Below, one piece after another: positions 24,489 through 33,001 of a DNA stretch of 38,351 nucleotides. The DNA comes from Microcosmobacter mediterraneus (lineage in GTDB: Bacteria > Bacteroidota > Bacteroidia > Flavobacteriales > Flavobacteriaceae). Positions within the stretch are counted from its first letter, which is position 1. Each line of letters starts with the position of its first letter. Position numbers and translations under genes: made by a program. The notes beneath the pieces are model-generated. The model was not told the origin of the DNA. It saw only the letters and a list, made by a program, of their open reading frames with translations, and made no database searches. The DNA lies in NCBI RefSeq assembly GCF_031846265.1, contig NZ_JAVRIA010000011.1, positions 1 through 38,351 of the forward strand, in the 5' to 3' direction.

Positions 24489-26153
24489 TTAGTAAGCATC
24501 ATCATGCACATTTGCAATGGCTCTTCCTGATGGTTCATTCATGTTTTTAAAGGCTTCATCCCACTCTAAAGCAGTTGCAGTACTACACGCTACACTTGCT
24601 TCCTGCGGCACACTTAATGCCGCTGCATCGCTTGGAAAATGGCTTTCAAAAATAGCTCTGTAATAATACTCTTCTTTATTTAGTGGTGTGTTTATCGGAA
24701 ATCTAAACTTAGCATTTACCAATTGCTCATCTGTGACTTCTTTATCAACGATATCTTTCAAGCTATCAATCCAACTGTAACCTACTCCATCACTAAACTG
24801 TTCCTTCTGTCTCCAAGCCACACTTTCAGGTAACATATCTTCAAAAGCTTTTCTGATTACCCATTTTTCCATACGCTCGCCATTAATCATTTTATCTTTT
24901 GGGATAATACGCATCGCTACATCCATAAATTCTTTATCCAAAAATGGAACGCGACCTTCAATTCCCCAAGCCATTAAACTTTTATTGGCACGAAGGCAAT
25001 CGTACATATGCAACTTATCTAATTTACGAACTGTTTCTTCATGAAATTCTTGAGCGTTTGGTGCTTTATGAAAATATAAGTAACCTCCAAAAATTTCATC
25101 GGCTCCTTCTCCAGATAACACCATTTTTATTCCCATAGATTTAATAACTCGTGCCATTAAATACATTGGTGTAGATGAACGTATTGTGGTAATATCATAG
25201 GTTTCTATGTTATAGATGACATCTTTAATGGCATCTAATCCTTCTTGAATTGTAAATTTTATTTCATGATGAATTGTTCCTATATGATCTGCTACCTTTT
25301 GTGCTGCAGCTAAGTCTGGTGAGCCTTCTAATCCTACAGAAAAACTATGCAATTGTGGCCACCAAGCTTGCTCCTTATCATCTGCCTCAATACGTCTTTG
25401 CGAATATTTTTTTGCTATAGCTGATGTGACAGAAGAATCTAATCCACCAGATAATAAAACTCCGTAAGGTACGTCACTCATAAGCTGTCTATGCACAGCA
25501 TCTTCTAAAGCTTGTTTTACTTCTTCGATAGACGTTTCATTCTCTTTAACAGCTTCGTACTCTTCCCAATCACGCTTATACCATTTTACAAACTGTCCAT
25601 CTTTACTAGACATATAATGTCCTGGAGGAAATAATTCTATTTTAGAACACACACCTTCTAATGCTTTTAATTCTGAAGCGACATAAAAAGTACCATGCTG
25701 ATCCCAACCAATGTACAATGGAATAATTCCCATGTGATCTCGAGCTATAAAATATTCGTCTTTTTCAACATCGTATAATGCAAATCCAAAAATACCATTC
25801 ATATCATCAACAAAATCGACTCCTTTTTCTTTGTAAAGAGCCAATATAACTTCACAATCACTTTGTGTTTGAAATTCATATTTACCTTCAAACTGACTAC
25901 GCAATTCTCTATGGTTATATATTTCTCCATTAGCTGCTAATACTAATTTCTTATCCTTGCTAAATAAAGGTTGTTTACCTGAAGCTGGATCTACAATAGC
26001 CAAACGCTCATGAGCCATTACAACTTTTTCATCACTATAAATCCCACTCCAATCTGGACCTCTATGACGAATGGTTTTTGCCATTTCTAATATTTGAGGT
26101 CTTATTGTTTCACTTTTTTGTTTTATATCAAACGCACATACTATTCCGCACAT
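24489..26153 (-). CDS. asnB: Glutamine-hydrolysing asparagine synthetase B
   Basis: AsnB makes asparagine from aspartate, ATP and glutamine. The 554 residues match the E. coli AsnB type. The glutaminase domain begins MCGIVCAF, with Cys2 as the nucleophile, so the initiator Met must be removed. The ATP-pyrophosphatase domain contains the PP-loop LLSGGLDSSVTSAIA (about 231-245), SGEGADEIFGGYLYFH and the DKEFMD region. The C-terminus is complete. The upstream element CATATTTG (26183-26190) is one base off the -7 consensus. The gene is bounded by its own terminator and faces a divergent plus-strand gene. Confidence 0.96.
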   Translation of the reverse strand: MCGIVCAFDIKQKSETIRPQILEMAKTIRHRGPDWSGIYSDEKVVMAHERLAIVDPASGKQPLFSKDKKLVLAANGEIYNHRELRSQFEGKYEFQTQSDCEVILALYKEKGVDFVDDMNGIFGFALYDVEKDEYFIARDHMGIIPLYIGWDQHGTFYVASELKALEGVCSKIELFPPGHYMSSKDGQFVKWYKRDWEEYEAVKENETSIEEVKQALEDAVHRQLMSDVPYGVLLSGGLDSSVTSAIAKKYSQRRIEADDKEQAWWPQLHSFSVGLEGSPDLAAAQKVADHIGTIHHEIKFTIQEGLDAIKDVIYNIETYDITTIRSSTPMYLMARVIKSMGIKMVLSGEGADEIFGGYLYFHKAPNAQEFHEETVRKLDKLHMYDCLRANKSLMAWGIEGRVPFLDKEFMDVAMRIIPKDKMINGERMEKWVIRKAFEDMLPESVAWRQKEQFSDGVGYSWIDSLKDIVDKEVTDEQLVNAKFRFPINTPLNKEEYYYRAIFESHFPSDAAALSVPQEASVACSTATALEWDEAFKNMNEPSGRAIANVHDDAY

Positions 26154-26182
26154 ATCCTTTGTTTTTATTAATATTTATAGTG

Positions 26183-26190
26183 CAAATATG
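26183..26190 (-). promoter_or_regulatory. Near-consensus -7 element of asnB
   Basis: CATATTTG on the minus strand differs by one base from TAnnTTTG and lies 29 bases upstream of the asnB ATG. Confidence 0.4.
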
Positions 26191-26293
26191 AATTTAAAGT
26201 TTCATTTTTTAAACATTAAATCAATTATTAGTTATAATTTATAATTTATAAGTTTGTATTTATATGAATTTGAAATAAAAAGACTTCAATTTT

Positions 26294-26301
26294 TATATTT
26301 A
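26294..26301 (+). promoter_or_regulatory. Near-consensus -7 element of the YCF48-like gene
   Basis: TATATTTA differs from TAnnTTTG at the last base and lies 10 bases before the ATG at 26312. Confidence 0.4.
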
Positions 26302-26311
26302 CCTTTACAAA

Positions 26312-27580
26312 ATGAAAGCTACAATAGTATTCCTTTTACTGTTTACAACGTTTAATTATGCTCAAACTTGGCAAGAAACAAGTACTCCTGCTAATAGTAA
26401 TGGACAGCGTTATGATGATGTCTTCTTCTTAGATGAAATGGTTGGTTGGGCTGCAAATGGTTACTATTCTGCTGTATACAAGACAATTGATGGTGGCCTT
26501 ACATGGACAGAACAATTTAATGGTAATGATATTCCTGGTAATTACTATTTCAGAAACATTGAATTTTTAGATGAAAATATTGGATTTTTAGGTACACTAA
26601 ATGGCTCATTTTTTAAAACCACAGATGGTGGCGATACTTGGACAGAAGTCACAAATATTTCTCCAAATCCCAATGCAATTTGTGGTTTACACGCTGTTAA
26701 TTCTACAACTATCTATGGCTGTGGCGCATATTTTTCTCCAGCTGTTGTTATAAAATCAATAGATAGTGGAGACACATGGCAACATATAGATATGTCTACT
26801 TATGCTAATGCTCTTGTAGAAGTCCTGTTTGTTGATGCTAATATTGGTTATGCTAGCGGCAGAAATGATTCAGGTGCTTGTATCCTAAAAACTATAGATG
26901 GTGGCCAAAATTGGACAACAATTTTCAGCTCAAACATTATTGGTGAATATGTATGGAAATTGCAATTTATTAATGGCAACACTAATACTATTTATGGCGC
27001 CTTATATTCGGTAGCTAATAATCCAGGAAAAATTGTAAAATCCTTTAACGCTGGTAATTCATGGACAAGTTTTGATGCACCAGAAACTGGTGTACAAGCC
27101 ATTGGTTTTGTAAACGAAAACCTTGGTTGGATGGGAGGACATAATACTGGATTTTATGAAACTAATGATGGAGGCGAAACTTGGACTAATATTAATATTG
27201 GTAGTAACCTCAACAGAATTATTGTACTCAACGAAGATTTGGCTTTTGGATGTGGAACTTCGGTTTATAAATTTACAGATGAATCTTTAAGTATTAATTC
27301 ATTTGGACAAGATAATGATCAATTAAATCTTAAAATAGACACTAACCCAGTTGTTACTGAATTATCCGTTTCTTATGATGTATATGCTGGTGACAATATA
27401 ATTCTTGAATTATATGATGCTCAAGGAAAGTTTGTGAAGCGATTAAAGCGCGAAACAGCTGTTAGTAGGAACTCTAGAGTAAATTATACCTTTAACATTA
27501 GCGAACTGTCTTCTGGTATTTACTTTTTAAATCTTCACAATAACTTAGGACAAACCGCTTTAAAATTTATTAAAGAATAA
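26312..27580 (+). CDS. Secreted YCF48/BNR-like repeat protein with T9SS type A sorting domain
   Basis: This 422-residue protein has a short signal peptide (MKATIVFLLLFTTFNYAQ). It then has six beta-propeller-type repeats, each carrying a DGG.TW-like box: KTIDGGLTWTEQ, KTTDGGDTWTEV, KSIDSGDTWQHI, KTIDGGQNWTTI, KSFNAGNSWTSF and ETNDGGETWTNI. These resemble the YCF48 and sialidase-like (BNR) repeats, so a propeller of about six blades is expected. The last ~85 residues (LNLKIDTNPVVTELSV, ILELYDAQGKFVK, ISELSSGIYFLNLHNN, ALKFIKE) form the T9SS type A C-terminal sorting domain. The protein should be secreted through the outer membrane and attached to or released from the surface. Ligand or role unknown. 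Confidence 0.9.
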   Translation: MKATIVFLLLFTTFNYAQTWQETSTPANSNGQRYDDVFFLDEMVGWAANGYYSAVYKTIDGGLTWTEQFNGNDIPGNYYFRNIEFLDENIGFLGTLNGSFFKTTDGGDTWTEVTNISPNPNAICGLHAVNSTTIYGCGAYFSPAVVIKSIDSGDTWQHIDMSTYANALVEVLFVDANIGYASGRNDSGACILKTIDGGQNWTTIFSSNIIGEYVWKLQFINGNTNTIYGALYSVANNPGKIVKSFNAGNSWTSFDAPETGVQAIGFVNENLGWMGGHNTGFYETNDGGETWTNINIGSNLNRIIVLNEDLAFGCGTSVYKFTDESLSINSFGQDNDQLNLKIDTNPVVTELSVSYDVYAGDNIILELYDAQGKFVKRLKRETAVSRNSRVNYTFNISELSSGIYFLNLHNNLGQTALKFIKE

Positions 27581-27636
27581 ATACATCTTATTTTACAAGC
27601 TACGATTTCAACTACTAAGATTAAGAAAGTTTTAAC

Positions 27637-27664
27637 GCTTCATTTGTAAAGAAGCTTTATTTTA
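27637..27664 (+). terminator. Possible weak terminator
   Basis: GCTTC (27637-27641) and GAAGC (27651-27655) with a 9-base loop are followed by TTTATTTTA, 57 bases after the stop of the 26312-27580 gene. The stem is short. Confidence 0.35.
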
Positions 27665-27710
27665 TGTGTCTATAAAACCAATTAATCTTTCAAACTAAAA
27701 TTTAAACATT

Positions 27711-28295
27711 ATGAAAATCTCAAAAATCTTGTGTGTATTTACTTTAGCAATGCTAACAAGTGCTGCAGTAAATGCTCAAAAATTTGAAAAGATGGATAAA
27801 AGTCCAATGGACAGAGCTTATTATCCTGCTAACGCTCCAAAAAGAGCATTTGCTAAATCTGATGCTCAGAAAAAACAACTAGAGCCTCAAATTAGAGTTA
27901 CGTATTCAAGACCATCAAAAAAAGGAAGAGATATCTTCGGCGGACTTTTAAAATTTGGTGAAGCTTGGCGAGTAGGCGCTAATGAATCTACAGAAATTTT
28001 ATTTATCAATGATGTTAAAATTGGAGATCAAAAAATCAAAGCTGGTCGCTATAGTATTATTATCATTCCAAGTGAAAATGAATGGACATTAAAATTAAAT
28101 ACAGGTTTAGATGGCTGGGGAAATTTTGGTTATGAGCCTAGCAAAGATATCTTAAGTGTAACTGCTCCTATTACTAAAAGTAAAAAAGAGATTGAACATT
28201 TATCTATTGCTTTGTATGAAGCTTCTGAAAACACTGTACATTTAAAAATTGGTTGGGATACGAGTATTGCTGAATTCCCATTAACTATTAAATAA
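27711..28295 (+). CDS. Secreted DUF2911 protein
   Basis: This 194-residue protein has a signal peptide (MKISKILCVFTLAMLTSAAVNAQ). The mature part shows DUF2911 hallmarks: SPMDRAYYP, QIRVTYSRPSKKGRDIFGGL, KFGEAWRVGANESTEI, and KAGRYSIIIIPSENEWTLKLN. It is probably periplasmic. The biochemical role of DUF2911 proteins is not known to me. It is bounded by a strong bidirectional terminator and lies 130 bases after the T9SS cargo gene. Confidence 0.9.
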   Translation: MKISKILCVFTLAMLTSAAVNAQKFEKMDKSPMDRAYYPANAPKRAFAKSDAQKKQLEPQIRVTYSRPSKKGRDIFGGLLKFGEAWRVGANESTEILFINDVKIGDQKIKAGRYSIIIIPSENEWTLKLNTGLDGWGNFGYEPSKDILSVTAPITKSKKEIEHLSIALYEASENTVHLKIGWDTSIAEFPLTIK

Positions 28296-28320
28296 ATAGT
28301 AGTTTAACATACAGCTATGC

Positions 28321-28364
28321 TATAAATAAAAGCCTTTAGAATTACCTAAAGGCTTTTATTTATA
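28321..28364. terminator. Bidirectional intrinsic terminator
   Basis: A 19-base perfect inverted repeat (28321-28339 and 28346-28364, core AAAAGCCTTTAG) with a 6-base loop has A/T-rich arms on both sides. It lies between the DUF2911 gene (plus) and the 3' end of queE (minus), so it can stop both transcripts. Confidence 0.92.
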
Positions 28365-28390
28365 GAATATTTAAGTACTTATGTATTTGC

Positions 28391-28413
28391 ATTTCGACAA
28401 GCTCAATGACCAC
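28391..28413. repeat. Single copy of a repeat-like intergenic sequence
   Basis: TTTCGACAAGCTCAATGACC lies alone between the terminator and queE. From memory it resembles a short sequence scattered through Bacteroidota genomes. No second copy is seen in this window. Confidence 0.35.
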
Positions 28414-28450
28414 ATCATAGATACTTCATAAGTTTATTTGTAGATTACAA

Positions 28451-29083
28451 TTATGGTATGTTTAAATATTTATGTGTTTGCAGTGACACTTTCCATTTAG
28501 GATTTGCCATGACATAGTCTACAATTTTTGGCATCATCTTATCTCGTTTACTCCATTCTGGCTGTAAGTATAATATACAATCTTCGTTTACTTTAGCGGC
28601 TTGCTCTTCTGCAAACTTAAAATCATCATTATTGTAAACGATACACTTTAATTCGTGCGCTGCTTTAAAAGCTTCATTTGTAGGTAATTTGTTTTTTTTT
28701 GGCGATAAACAAAACCAATCCCATTCGCCTGATAAATTATAAGCACCTGAAGTTTCAATATGGGTTTTTAAACCTTTTTCTTTGAGCAAATCGGTTAAGG
28801 GTTTCATATTCCACATTAAGGGCTCACCTCCTGTTACTACAATGGTATCTGAATATTGCGCAGCATCATTTGATATTTTATCAACTTTAGTTGGTGGATG
28901 CAATTCAGGCAACCAACTTTCTTTTACATCACACCAATGGCAACCAACATCACAACCACCTATTCTTACAAAATAAGCTGCTGTACCTTTATGATAACCT
29001 TCACCTTGAATGGTGTAAAATGCTTCCATTAATGGCAAAAGCTCACCTTTATCTATAAGTGCTTGTCGTTCTCGTCTTGTCAT
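28451..29083 (-). CDS. queE: 7-carboxy-7-deazaguanine synthase
   Basis: QueE is a radical SAM enzyme that makes 7-carboxy-7-deazaguanine on the route to queuosine. The 210-residue product shows the radical SAM cysteine motif CxxxCxxC in GGCDVGCHWCDVKES (about residues 43-50), the family opening LPLMEAFYTIQGEG near residue 16, and the GGEPLMW block (GGE motif). The C-terminus, VSLQTHKYLNIP, is typical. The ATG at 29083 is chosen since the alternative at 29113 would overlap the upstream ridA-like gene by 14 bases and lies upstream of a TATATTTG promoter element. The upstream step, FolE-derived dihydroneopterin triphosphate, could be supplied by the folE gene at 3.4 kb. Confidence 0.93.
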   Translation of the reverse strand: MTRRERQALIDKGELLPLMEAFYTIQGEGYHKGTAAYFVRIGGCDVGCHWCDVKESWLPELHPPTKVDKISNDAAQYSDTIVVTGGEPLMWNMKPLTDLLKEKGLKTHIETSGAYNLSGEWDWFCLSPKKNKLPTNEAFKAAHELKCIVYNNDDFKFAEEQAAKVNEDCILYLQPEWSKRDKMMPKIVDYVMANPKWKVSLQTHKYLNIP

Positions 29084-29089
29084 AAGTGG

Positions 29090-29097
29090 CAAATATA
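29090..29097 (-). promoter_or_regulatory. -7 promoter element inside the queE start region
   Basis: TATATTTG on the minus strand ends 6 bases before the queE ATG at 29083. It would give an almost leaderless mRNA and supports that start over 29113. Confidence 0.5.
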
Positions 29098-29099
29098 TG

Positions 29100-29543
29100 T
29101 TATTTAGCAGCAATTACATCAATCTCAATTTTTGCATTTGCAGCAAGATTTGCTGCAGCAAAAGTTGTTCGTGCTGGTTTATTTTTAAAGTATTTTACAT
29201 ATTCACTATTAAAGGCTTTAAAATCATTAATATCACTAAGAATAACTGTACATTTAACTACATGATCTAAAGTTAATTGATGATGTTTTAAAACTGCTTC
29301 AATATTTTTAATCGTTTGTATGGTTTCAGTCGTAATACCACCTTCAACTAATTCTCCTGTCTTATGGTTTTTACCGATTTGACCAGTTAAAAACAATAAA
29401 TTTCCTGTTTCAACAGCATCACTAAATGGTACATTTTGTCTACTAGCTTCATGCGACTTATGAAAAGTAATTTCTGATTTTTCATTACAAGAAACGACTA
29501 ACACCATAACTAAAGTCAAAAGAAATTTACAATGTGTATTCAT
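29100..29543 (-). CDS. RidA-family (YjgF/YER057c/UK114) lipoprotein
   Basis: This 147-residue protein has a lipoprotein signal peptide with lipobox VVSC, so it is anchored outside the cytoplasm. The rest is a RidA domain: FSDAVETGNLLFLTGQIG, LVEGGITTETIQTIKNIEAVL, VVKCTVILSDINDFKAFNSEYVKYF, and PARTTFAAANLAANAKIEIDVIA. The PARTT arginine corresponds to the active-site Arg of enamine/imine deaminases, so a functional active site is kept. Classical RidA is cytoplasmic and detoxifies 2-aminoacrylate; an exported member must do something else or act on exported reactive intermediates. It is divergent from the HerA-like gene at 29602 and lies just upstream of queE. Confidence 0.9.
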   Translation of the reverse strand: MNTHCKFLLTLVMVLVVSCNEKSEITFHKSHEASRQNVPFSDAVETGNLLFLTGQIGKNHKTGELVEGGITTETIQTIKNIEAVLKHHQLTLDHVVKCTVILSDINDFKAFNSEYVKYFKNKPARTTFAAANLAANAKIEIDVIAAK

Positions 29544-29601
29544 GGCATTCTATTTTAAACTTGCTTAAAATTACATTATTTTTACGGTTAAATTTAATGA
29601 G

Positions 29602-31140
29602 ATGGATAGACGCGATACTTTTTTCAATCATATCAAAGAAGGAAACACAAGTAAAGGTGAATTTATAACTCTTGGTTCTGCCATGCTAGACGGAGAGACT
29701 ATAAAAGATGCTTTTATCAATGTGCCTCTTAAAACTATGAATAGACATGGTTTAATTGCTGGAGCAACAGGAACTGGTAAAACGAAAACACTTCAAGTTT
29801 TGGCCGAAAATTTATCTGAAAAAGGTGTCCCTGTTTTACTCATGGATATTAAAGGTGATTTAAGTGGCTTAGCTCAACCAAGTCCAGGTCATCCAAAGAT
29901 TGATGAGCGTATGGAAAAAATTGGTTTACCTTTTGAAGCCAAAGGGTTTCCTGTTGAAATTATGTCACTCTCAGAACAAGATGGTGTAAGGTTACGTGCT
30001 ACCATTAGTGAATTTGGACCAGTATTGATCTCAAGAATTCTAGGAGTTACCGAAACACAAGCCGGAATTATTTCTGTAATCTTTAAGTATTGTGATGATC
30101 ATAAATTACCACTATTAGACCTTAAGGATTTTAAAAAGATTCTTCAATATGCTACAAATGAAGGTAAAAAAGAATTTGAAGATGCTTATGGTCGTATTTC
30201 AACAGCATCTACTGGTGCTATTTTACGTAAGCTCGTTGAAATAGAACAACAAGGTGGTGATGTGTTTTTTGGAGAAACCTCTTTTGATGTAGATGATTTA
30301 TTACGTGTAGATAGAAATGGAAGAGGTTATATTAATATTATTAGACTTACAGATATACAAGATAAGCCCAAGTTGTTTTCAACTTTTATGTTAAGCTTAT
30401 TAGCTGAAATTTATTCTACCTTCCCTGAGCAAGGTGATAGTGGTAGACCTGAGTTAGTGATGTTTATCGATGAAGCACATTTAATCTTTAACGAAGCGTC
30501 TAATGCACTATTAAATCAGATTGAAAGTATTGTAAAACTCATTAGAAGTAAAGGTGTAGGTTTATATTTTGTTACGCAGAATCCAACTGATGTACCACCA
30601 GAAGTTTTAAGCCAATTAGGTTTAAAAGTTCAGCATGCATTAAGAGCTTTTACTGCTAAAGATCGTAAGGCTATTAAACTAACTGCAGAAAATTATCCAG
30701 ATACTGACTATTACGATACTGCAGAAACATTAACCTCTCTTGGAATTGGAGAAGCTTTAGTTTCAGCTTTAAATGAGAAAGGTAAACCAACACCTTTAGC
30801 AGCCACAATGATGCGAGCACCAATGAGTAGAATGGATGTATTAACCGCTACCGAACTTGGCGATTTATTTTCAAAATCAAAATTAACTCGAAAGTACAAT
30901 GAGGAAATTGATAGAGAAAGTGCCTACGAACTACTCAATAAAAAAATAGAAGTTGCCGAAGCTAAAGCTGCAAAAGACAAAGCAAAAAAAGAGGAAGAAG
31001 CACTTAAAAAAGCGGAGACTAAACGCAAAGCAAGCTCTAGCAGAAGACGCAGCACAAGACAAAATCCTATTGTGAAAGTACTAAGTAGTCCAACAGTTAT
31101 ACGAAGTGTGCTTGGTATTCTAACAAAAATGCTTAAATAA
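29602..31140 (+). CDS. HerA-like ATPase, DUF853 family
   Basis: This 512-residue cytoplasmic ATPase has Walker A GATGTGKT (54-61) and Walker B VMFIDEAH (acid residues about 290-291), plus a sensor-like segment FVTQNPTDVPPEVLSQLG. The family (YjgR/DUF853, HerA-related) matches these spacings and the C-terminal DUF853 region (LTSLGIGEALVSALNEKG, followed by the helical and Lys-rich tail). The last 60 residues are a charged coiled-coil-like stretch (EAKAAKDKAKKEEEALKKAE) and a basic patch (KASSSRRRSTRQN), ending in a hydrophobic helix. HerA proteins act in DNA end processing with NurA; no nuclease gene is found next to this one. The next gene starts 19 bases after the stop. Confidence 0.9.
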   Translation: MDRRDTFFNHIKEGNTSKGEFITLGSAMLDGETIKDAFINVPLKTMNRHGLIAGATGTGKTKTLQVLAENLSEKGVPVLLMDIKGDLSGLAQPSPGHPKIDERMEKIGLPFEAKGFPVEIMSLSEQDGVRLRATISEFGPVLISRILGVTETQAGIISVIFKYCDDHKLPLLDLKDFKKILQYATNEGKKEFEDAYGRISTASTGAILRKLVEIEQQGGDVFFGETSFDVDDLLRVDRNGRGYINIIRLTDIQDKPKLFSTFMLSLLAEIYSTFPEQGDSGRPELVMFIDEAHLIFNEASNALLNQIESIVKLIRSKGVGLYFVTQNPTDVPPEVLSQLGLKVQHALRAFTAKDRKAIKLTAENYPDTDYYDTAETLTSLGIGEALVSALNEKGKPTPLAATMMRAPMSRMDVLTATELGDLFSKSKLTRKYNEEIDRESAYELLNKKIEVAEAKAAKDKAKKEEEALKKAETKRKASSSRRRSTRQNPIVKVLSSPTVIRSVLGILTKMLK

Positions 31141-31159
31141 TAACCTACAATAATATACG

Positions 31160-31714
31160 ATGACAAAACATTTATTGACCATGAGTATTTGCTGTATACT
31201 AATTATGAGTTGCGCAAAAAAAGAACAAGATCCTTTTGAAATTGCCAAACAAAATGTTGGCTTATTAACAGACTCCACACAAGTTAAAGATTTAGACATG
31301 GTTTTTGTAAACGATTCTATCTCAAGATATATTGGAGGAGATGAGTTCACAGGAAACATAAATAACATTGAAATTTACGAAAAAGGCGGAAAACATCTAC
31401 TCACACTAACACCAAGTGAAGCTTTAGATTCCACAGCTGTAATCTCCACAATTAGAATAGAAGATGAGCGTTATAAAACTGATAAACTATTGTCTAAAAT
31501 AAGTACGTTTAAGGATATAAATGAAAATTATAAAATAAATAAAATAAATAATCTTATTAAGAGTGTTGTGATCTCTGTGAACGAATTAAATGCGTCTTTC
31601 ACTATTGACAAGGAAGAATTACCAGCAAATCTAAGATTTGATATGAATATTAAATTTGATCCTATTCAAATACCAGACAACGCTAAAATTAAATATTTTA
31701 TGTTGCATTGGTAA
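31160..31714 (+). CDS. Lipoprotein of unknown function
   Basis: This 184-residue protein has a signal peptide with lipobox MSC (LIMSCAKKE). The acidic mature part has the pattern DPFEIAKQNVGLLTDSTQVKDLDMVF, then a beta-rich region (EIYEKGGKHLLTLTPSEAL) and another beta-rich end (IKFDPIQIPDNAKIKYFMLHW). I recognise no domain. It lies 19 bases after the HerA-like gene, so it may be cotranscribed with it, which would be an unusual pairing of a cytoplasmic ATPase with an outer-membrane lipoprotein. Confidence 0.75.
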   Translation: MTKHLLTMSICCILIMSCAKKEQDPFEIAKQNVGLLTDSTQVKDLDMVFVNDSISRYIGGDEFTGNINNIEIYEKGGKHLLTLTPSEALDSTAVISTIRIEDERYKTDKLLSKISTFKDINENYKINKINNLIKSVVISVNELNASFTIDKEELPANLRFDMNIKFDPIQIPDNAKIKYFMLHW

Positions 31715-31737
31715 TTTTATTTAAGTGACTCATTTAA

Positions 31738-31745
31738 TAATTTTG
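31738..31745 (+). promoter_or_regulatory. -7 promoter element before the cupin gene
   Basis: TAATTTTG matches TAnnTTTG and lies 40 bases upstream of the cupin ATG at 31786. It marks the start of a run through rluF and the LytTR gene. Confidence 0.5.
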
Positions 31746-31785
31746 TGTCCATATAATAACTACTTTTCAATGTTCTGAAATTTCC

Positions 31786-32160
31786 ATGATAAAAAAGAAA
31801 AACTACACTATACAAACCTCACCTTTTATTGTCCCAACGACAGATGGTAAAAGCATTAAGGAGCATTTTGGTTTAGCTAGTGATGGTAATTCAGAAATTA
31901 GTATAGCACATATGATTGCTCCAGTAAATTGGAGTGAACCCTTTCAGACTCCAGAATTTGATGAGTTTACCTTTATTATCAAAGGAAAAAAACAATTTAT
32001 TATTAATGGCGAAATCATAATATTAGAAGCTGGGCAATCTATTAAAATTGAAAAGAATACCAGAGTGCAATACTCTAACCCTTTTAATGAGCCATGTGAA
32101 TATTTAGCTATATGCAAACCCGCTTTTTCTATGGATGCCGTAAATAGAGAGTCTGAATGA
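31786..32160 (+). CDS. Cupin-domain protein
   Basis: This 124-residue protein is a single cupin barrel. The motif 1 equivalent is FQTPEFDEFTFIIKGKKQFII, where the family's two His are not present in the usual HxH form; EFDEF carries acids instead. Motif 2 reads LEAGQSIKIEKNTRVQYSNP, again without a clear metal-binding His. The lack of His suggests either no metal or a substrate-binding role only. Its stop overlaps the start of the alpha/beta-hydrolase by four bases (ATGA), so the two are translated together. Substrate unknown. Confidence 0.85.
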   Translation: MIKKKNYTIQTSPFIVPTTDGKSIKEHFGLASDGNSEISIAHMIAPVNWSEPFQTPEFDEFTFIIKGKKQFIINGEIIILEAGQSIKIEKNTRVQYSNPFNEPCEYLAICKPAFSMDAVNRESE

Positions 32161-32984
32161 AGAAACTTGTTTTAAGATCTATAGGTATTTATGTTAATGC
32201 ACTTAGTTTCTTCTCTAAGAATTATGCTGGTGAAAAAGCATTAGCAATTTTTACTAAACCAAGAAAAGGCAGAATTAACGAAAAAGATCATGAATTTCTA
32301 TCTAAAGCTTACCAAGAAGAAATAAGCTTTAAGGATTATGAAATAATGACCTATCGCTGGCCAGGAAAAGGAGATACTGTACTCTTAGCTCATGGATGGG
32401 AAAGTAACTCAGCTCGATGGCAATTTCTTATAGACCAACTCGTAGATTTAGATTTTAATGTCATTGCTTTAGACGCTCCTTCACATGGAAAATCTAGTGG
32501 GAAAGCCTTTAATGCACTACTCTATTCAGATTTCATTAATGTAGTATCTGATAAATTTAAACCCGAAATTATAATAGGTCATTCTGTTGGAGGTATGTCA
32601 TCAATTTTTTCAGTATCAAAGAAAGAAAGGAATTCGTTACGTAAAATGATTACACTTGGTGCACCATCAGAATTTCATACAGTTTTAGAACGTTACGCTG
32701 ATATGTTGGGCTATAATGTTAGTGTACGAGAAAGCATGGAGAAAATTGTAGTAAAACGTTTTGGTCATTATCCAACACATTTTTCTGGAGCTAAGTTTTC
32801 TAGCGAAATAAAAGCAAAAGGGTTAATAATCCATGATGTTAAAGATGCTATTATCCCTTATTCTGATGCACTACTATACAAAAGTCATTTTAACAATGCT
32901 CAGTTAATCTCTACCGAAGGCTTTGGTCATGGTTTAAAACAACCTAAAGTAAGTGAGCATATTATTGAGTTCATAAAGAACTAA
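32157..32984 (+). CDS. Alpha/beta-hydrolase
   Basis: This 275-residue protein has the alpha/beta-hydrolase order: oxyanion HGW in LLAHGWESNSARWQ, the block DAPSHGKSSG, the nucleophile elbow GHSVGG (Ser143), an acidic residue at Asp227 or Asp230 in IIHDVKDAIIPY, and the His in GFGHGLKQP (about 258). The triad therefore appears intact. A membrane anchor is absent, though the N-terminus is hydrophobic and basic. It is translationally coupled to the cupin gene, and rluF starts 17 bases downstream. The substrate cannot be predicted. Confidence 0.9.
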   Translation: MKKLVLRSIGIYVNALSFFSKNYAGEKALAIFTKPRKGRINEKDHEFLSKAYQEEISFKDYEIMTYRWPGKGDTVLLAHGWESNSARWQFLIDQLVDLDFNVIALDAPSHGKSSGKAFNALLYSDFINVVSDKFKPEIIIGHSVGGMSSIFSVSKKERNSLRKMITLGAPSEFHTVLERYADMLGYNVSVRESMEKIVVKRFGHYPTHFSGAKFSSEIKAKGLIIHDVKDAIIPYSDALLYKSHFNNAQLISTEGFGHGLKQPKVSEHIIEFIKN

Positions 32985-33001
32985 AATTGTACATTTACCT
33001 T

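Noticed and set aside
29602..31140. Anti-phage HerA system
   Set aside because: No nuclease, SIR2 or NurA-type partner is adjacent, and DUF853 ATPases are widespread without defence context.
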